DNA of 15,768 bases from JAQGMO01 sp050954505. GTDB taxonomy: Bacteria > Pseudomonadota > Gammaproteobacteria > Burkholderiales > Burkholderiaceae_D. How positions within the stretch are numbered: the first letter of the stretch is position 1; each line of letters starts with the position of its first letter. A program made the position numbers and the translations under genes. Where the stretch lies: contig JBPBPY010000418.1 of assembly GCA_050954505.1 (NCBI GenBank), positions 1 to 15,768 on the forward strand. Reading direction: 5' to 3'. The notes below the pieces were generated by a model, which was given only the letters and a program-made list of their open reading frames with translations, was not told the DNA's origin and ran no database searches. This document shows, piece after piece, positions 12,515 through 15,768 of this stretch.

Positions 12515-14664
12515 TGCAGGCACAACTGTACAGTCCGAACTGGTATCGTGTTGCGCCCCTGGTCGGACGCATTCATCCCGGTACCCGCATCCAGCGCCAG
12601 ATCCTGCGCGGCGAACCCTGGTTCGTGATGAGCCATCCGGTCTCCAAGCGCCACTTTCGCGTCAACCAGCGCACCTATGACCTGATCGGCCGTCTCGATG
12701 GCGAAGTCACCATGGACGACCTGTGGGAAGGGCTGGCCGACAAGCGCGGCGACGCCATGCCTTCGCAGGAAGAAGTCATTTCACTGCTGGCGCGCCTGGC
12801 CAAGGCCGGGCTGATCCTGTTTACCACCGTGCCGGACTGGGCCATCCTCAAGCAGCAGGTGCAGCAGCAGCGCGCGCGCGGCGAATACGCCAAGCTCAAT
12901 CCGTTTTCCTTCCGGCTCGGACTGTTCAATCCAACCGGCCTGCTCGACAAGCTGGCATTCCTGCAGCCATTGATCTGGAACTGGTTTACCGGCGTGATGG
13001 TGGCGCTGCTGATGTTTGCCGCGCTGCTGCAGGCAGGGCTGGAATGGTCGTCGATCCGCTCGCATGCCGCCATCAGCCTGCTGACGCCACGCAGCCTGTT
13101 CATTGCGTGGCTGGCCTATCCCGTCATGAAGGCGGTCCATGAACTGGCGCATGGCATGGCGGTGCGCCGCTGGGGCGGCGAAGTGCGCGAAGCGGGGCTG
13201 GCGTGTTTTCTATTGATGCCGGTGCCGTATGTGGATGCCTCGGATGCTTCGGCATTTGCCAGCAAGTGGCAGCGTGCCGCCGTCAGCAGTGCCGGCATCT
13301 TTACCGAGTTGCTGCTTTCCAGCGTGGCCCTGATGGTCTGGCTGGCTACCGGCAGCGGCGTGGTGCACGATACCGCGCTGGTGATCATGAGCATAGGTGG
13401 GTTGTCGACGCTGCTCTTCAATGCCAATCCCTTGCTGCGCTACGACGGTTACTACATTCTTTGTGACCTGCTCGAGTTGCCCAATCTCGGTTCGCGCAGC
13501 CAACACTGGTGGATCGTGCGGCTGCGCCGGCTGGTACGCCTGCCGACCAGCGAGACATCGTCCGAACGCCTGCTCACCTCGCGTTTGTGGATCATCTTCT
13601 ATGCGCCGCTGTCGGCCGGCTACCGGGTCTTCGTGTCGCTGCTGATCGTCAAATGGCTGGCGATGAAATCGCTGCCGATTGCGCTGGTGGTGCTGCTGTG
13701 GATGGCCTACAGCATGCTGCTCAAGCCTTTCTGGGCTGCGCTCGGTGAAATGGTCGGTCCCGGTGAATCCGGCCAGCGCACCCCGCTGCACACCTTCACC
13801 ATGGCAGCGATCATGGTGGCGGTGGTGGGCGTGGTTTGCCTGCTGCCGATTCCCGCCAGTACGGTCGTGCAGGGCGTGACCTGGCTGCCGGAGCAGTCGC
13901 AGGTGCGTGCGTATGGCGACGGCCGCATCACCAGGCTGACCGTGCTCGACGGCCAGCGTGTGCATGCCGGCGAGTCACTGGTGATCATGGAAGATCCGGA
14001 GTTGCTGGAAAAGCAGCGCCGCCTGCAGGCGCAGGTTGCCGCTGCCGAGACCGAACAGAACGACCATTGGCGCACCGAACCGATCAAGGGTACCAACGCG
14101 ACAATTTCGCTCGACCGCTTGAAGATCGATTTGGCCGACGTCGCCGACCGCATCGAACACCTGGTGCTGCGCGCGCAAATCGATGGCGTGTTCGTGCTGC
14201 CGCATGCGGGCGATATTCTCGGTTCCGACATTTCCAAGGGCGCCTTGATCGGCTATGTGCTGCCGGACGGTCCCACGGTAGTGCGCGTGGCGATTGCGCA
14301 GGATGACATTGGCCGCGTCAAGGCCGGCATCAAGGACATTTCGATCAAGCCCGACGAGGCCGGCGCACCGGTGGCCAATGCCACGCTGTTGCGCATCGAT
14401 CCGGATGCAGTCAGCCGTTTGCCCAGCCGTGCACTGGGTGACCGTGGCGGCGGCAGCCTGATCACTGACCCGGCCGACAAGGACGGCATGCAATTGCTGG
14501 AGCCGGTCTACGTGATGGACCTGGCCATTGCCCGGCAGCCCAGCGCGCGCACCGGTGCGCGGGTCTGGGCCCGCCTGGACCATCCGGCGCTGCCGCTGGC
14601 CGATACGGTGCTGTGGCGTTTCCGGCAGTTGTTCATCCGGGTGTTTTCGGTGGAGGGCAAATGA
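12514..14664 (+). CDS. PqqD-like / M50 site-2 protease / HlyD fusion membrane protein
   Basis: A 716-aa multidomain membrane protein. Residues about 1-105 resemble a PqqD-like winged-helix domain ('HFRVNQRTYDLIGRLDGEVTM' region 47-67, 'SQEEVISLLARLAKAGLI' 84-101). Residues about 140-410 are an M50 zinc-metalloprotease membrane domain with several hydrophobic helices, HELAH at 209-213 (zinc ligands His209 and His213, catalytic Glu210) and 'NPLLRYDGYY' (305-314) supplying the third ligand Asp311. A further helix lies at 428-446. Residues about 455-700 are a HlyD-like module ('AYGDGRITRLTVLDGQRVHAGESLVIMED' region 466-494, short helical hairpin 495-550, second half-lipoyl 'LRAQIDGVFVLPHAGD' 552-567). 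The start at ATG 12514 shares bases with the previous stop (TGATG). It overlaps the SecA-like gene by ATGA. All metal-binding residues are present, so it may cleave a substrate within or at the membrane and hand it to the adaptor chain. The peptide-binding role of PqqD domains is known for RiPP systems; here it is inferred. Confidence 0.9.
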   Translation: MQAQLYSPNWYRVAPLVGRIHPGTRIQRQILRGEPWFVMSHPVSKRHFRVNQRTYDLIGRLDGEVTMDDLWEGLADKRGDAMPSQEEVISLLARLAKAGLILFTTVPDWAILKQQVQQQRARGEYAKLNPFSFRLGLFNPTGLLDKLAFLQPLIWNWFTGVMVALLMFAALLQAGLEWSSIRSHAAISLLTPRSLFIAWLAYPVMKAVHELAHGMAVRRWGGEVREAGLACFLLMPVPYVDASDASAFASKWQRAAVSSAGIFTELLLSSVALMVWLATGSGVVHDTALVIMSIGGLSTLLFNANPLLRYDGYYILCDLLELPNLGSRSQHWWIVRLRRLVRLPTSETSSERLLTSRLWIIFYAPLSAGYRVFVSLLIVKWLAMKSLPIALVVLLWMAYSMLLKPFWAALGEMVGPGESGQRTPLHTFTMAAIMVAVVGVVCLLPIPASTVVQGVTWLPEQSQVRAYGDGRITRLTVLDGQRVHAGESLVIMEDPELLEKQRRLQAQVAAAETEQNDHWRTEPIKGTNATISLDRLKIDLADVADRIEHLVLRAQIDGVFVLPHAGDILGSDISKGALIGYVLPDGPTVVRVAIAQDDIGRVKAGIKDISIKPDEAGAPVANATLLRIDPDAVSRLPSRALGDRGGGSLITDPADKDGMQLLEPVYVMDLAIARQPSARTGARVWARLDHPALPLADTVLWRFRQLFIRVFSVEGK
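14652..14657 (+). promoter_or_regulatory. Shine-Dalgarno GGAGGG for the SecA-like gene
   Basis: GGAGGG ends 3 nt before ATG 14661 and 6 nt before the adjacent in-frame ATG 14664. The spacing favours 14664 as the true start; the first ATG overlaps the preceding stop. Confidence 0.65.
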
Positions 14665-15768
14665 TGGCACGCGAAGCCTTCATCCCGAAACCGGGCGTGC
14701 GCTATGGCGCCTTCCCGGAGCGCGAACATGGCCAGCAGGTCTGGCGCTTTTTCCCGGCCCAGGTTGCCAGATCGATGCTGGGACAGCGCGGTGCGCCCTC
14801 GCGGGCGCGGCAACTGCGGTTCCTGGCCGCCATCCACACGCGCCGGCAGGCCTTGCAGGCAGGTGACATCGGCACCTGGAGCGCAGCGATCCGCCAGCTG
14901 CAGCCACAGCTCAATGCGCGCGGTCTGGTGCCGGCGCTGCTGCACGACGTCTTCGCCCTGCTCGATGCCTGCCTGTTTCATCACCTGGGCGTGCGCCTGC
15001 ATGACGCGCAATTCATCGCCGCCTGGTACCTGCTCGAACGCCGCCTGGTGGAAATGCAGACTGGTGAAGGCAAGACCCTGGCGGTGTCGCTGGCGGCGCT
15101 GACGGCCGCGCTGGCCGGCGTGCCGGTGCATGTGGTGACAGCCAACGATTACCTGGTCAGCCGCGATGCGGCGGCGCTGGAGGCATTGTTCGCCGGCCTG
15201 GGCTTGACGGTGGGGGCGATCCGCTCCGACGTTCCACTGATACAGCGGGCGTCGATCTACCGCGCCAACATCGTCTACTGCACTGCCAGCGAACTGGTAT
15301 TCGACTACCTGCGCGACCATCTTGCATTGGCGCGCGATGCCCGGCAAACGCAAAACCAGGGTTCCACACCGCGTTGCCTGCGCGGCTTGTGCCTGGCCAT
15401 CATCGATGAAGCCGACAACATCCTGATCGACGATGCGCGCACGCCGATGATCCTGAGCCAGAGCGACGAACAGCAGGGCCAGGCGGTGATGTGCCGGCAA
15501 ATGCTGTTTCTGGCCAGCCAGCTGCAGGCGGGACAATTTCAGCTCGATCACCAGGCCCATGTGGCCAGGCTCAACGATGATGGACGGGCCGCCGCCGAGC
15601 AGCTGTGGCAGCAGATGGGTGGGACGCCAAGCGGGGCACGGGTGCGCCGGGAACAGCTTTGTTCAGCGCTGGCTGCACTGCATCTGTTCGAACGCGACCG
15701 CCATTACCTGGTGGCCGATGGCAAGGTCGCCATCATCGATCCGAGCACCGGTCGGGTTGCCAGCGGCC
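14661..15768 (+). CDS. SecA-like preprotein translocase ATPase paralogue, 3' truncated by window
   Basis: The first 369 residues of a SecA-family motor; the frame has no stop before the window edge. Signature motifs, numbered from ATG 14661, are Walker A 'MQTGEGKTL' (132-140; E. coli SecA MRTGEGKTL), 'VTANDYLVSRDA' (E. coli VTVNDYLAQRDA), 'FDYLRDHL', and Walker B with following helix 'IIDEADNILIDDARTP' (247-262; E. coli has DEVDSILIDEARTP). Near the edge 'HYLVADGKVAIIDPSTGR' matches E. coli 'DYIVKDGEVIIVDEHTGR'. About 130 residues precede Walker A, against about 100 in E. coli SecA, with a diverged N-terminus. The DEAD box is textbook DEAD rather than SecA's DEVD. Divergence and the operon context with an M50/HlyD fusion argue for a dedicated SecA2-like accessory motor rather than the housekeeping SecA. 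The C-terminal zinc-binding tail and the second nucleotide-binding fold cannot be assessed. Confidence 0.92.
   Translation, partial: MMAREAFIPKPGVRYGAFPEREHGQQVWRFFPAQVARSMLGQRGAPSRARQLRFLAAIHTRRQALQAGDIGTWSAAIRQLQPQLNARGLVPALLHDVFALLDACLFHHLGVRLHDAQFIAAWYLLERRLVEMQTGEGKTLAVSLAALTAALAGVPVHVVTANDYLVSRDAAALEALFAGLGLTVGAIRSDVPLIQRASIYRANIVYCTASELVFDYLRDHLALARDARQTQNQGSTPRCLRGLCLAIIDEADNILIDDARTPMILSQSDEQQGQAVMCRQMLFLASQLQAGQFQLDHQAHVARLNDDGRAAAEQLWQQMGGTPSGARVRREQLCSALAALHLFERDRHYLVADGKVAIIDPSTGRVASG

Noticed and set aside
11132..12523. 463-codon minus-strand ORF opposite the GAF-HlyD gene
   Set aside because: It mirrors a gene with GAF, TM and HlyD features; its composition (Gln/His/Asp-rich) is typical of antisense shadow.

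Overview
The window is GC-rich DNA with dense, largely co-directional coding. It looks like a betaproteobacterium of the Burkholderiales, possibly Oxalobacteraceae. That placement is an inference from codon use, from a long betaproteobacterial-type NadA, and from the mix of accessory genes; no rRNA or other marker confirms it. I see no tRNA, rRNA, CRISPR array, insertion sequence or integrase.

Left part (1-5644, + strand): the end of a non-ribosomal peptide synthetase. It runs from the tail of one adenylation domain through PCP, C, A and PCP domains to a terminal thioesterase. A Sfp-type phosphopantetheinyl transferase overlaps it by 4 bases. The complete A domain reads the specificity code DASTVAAVC(K), which points to tyrosine. 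The terminal module, the release domain and the carrier-protein activating enzyme therefore form one translational unit.

Middle (5754-9279, mostly - strand): a stand-alone GAF-domain protein, then two unrecognised proteins of 291 and 419 aa. Each of these two has upstream of it a sequence very close to the 'hrp box' used by the ECF sigma factor HrpL (GGAAC[C/T] ... C[C/T]ACTAA). The proteins have Ser/Gln/Pro-rich N-termini, and one has a hydrophobic hairpin. I infer that they are candidate type III secretion effectors. Next come an AT-rich divergent spacer and a degenerate T-rich repeat tract whose other strand reads as a Lys/Arg-rich small ORF.

9280-10831: nadA (quinolinate synthase, + strand), a spacer with degenerate repeats, and a 58-aa conserved-looking small protein on the - strand with a GTG start and a good Shine-Dalgarno.

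11150-15768 (+ strand): three overlapping genes that I regard as the most interesting part. They encode a GAF-TM-HlyD protein, a PqqD-like/M50 site-2-protease/HlyD fusion, and a SecA-like ATPase that runs off the window. The arrangement suggests a dedicated export machine in which a SecA paralogue, an intramembrane metalloprotease with a peptide-recognition-like domain and two periplasmic adaptor modules work together. The substrate and any outer-membrane partner are outside the window. No standard secretion-system type that I know has this composition.
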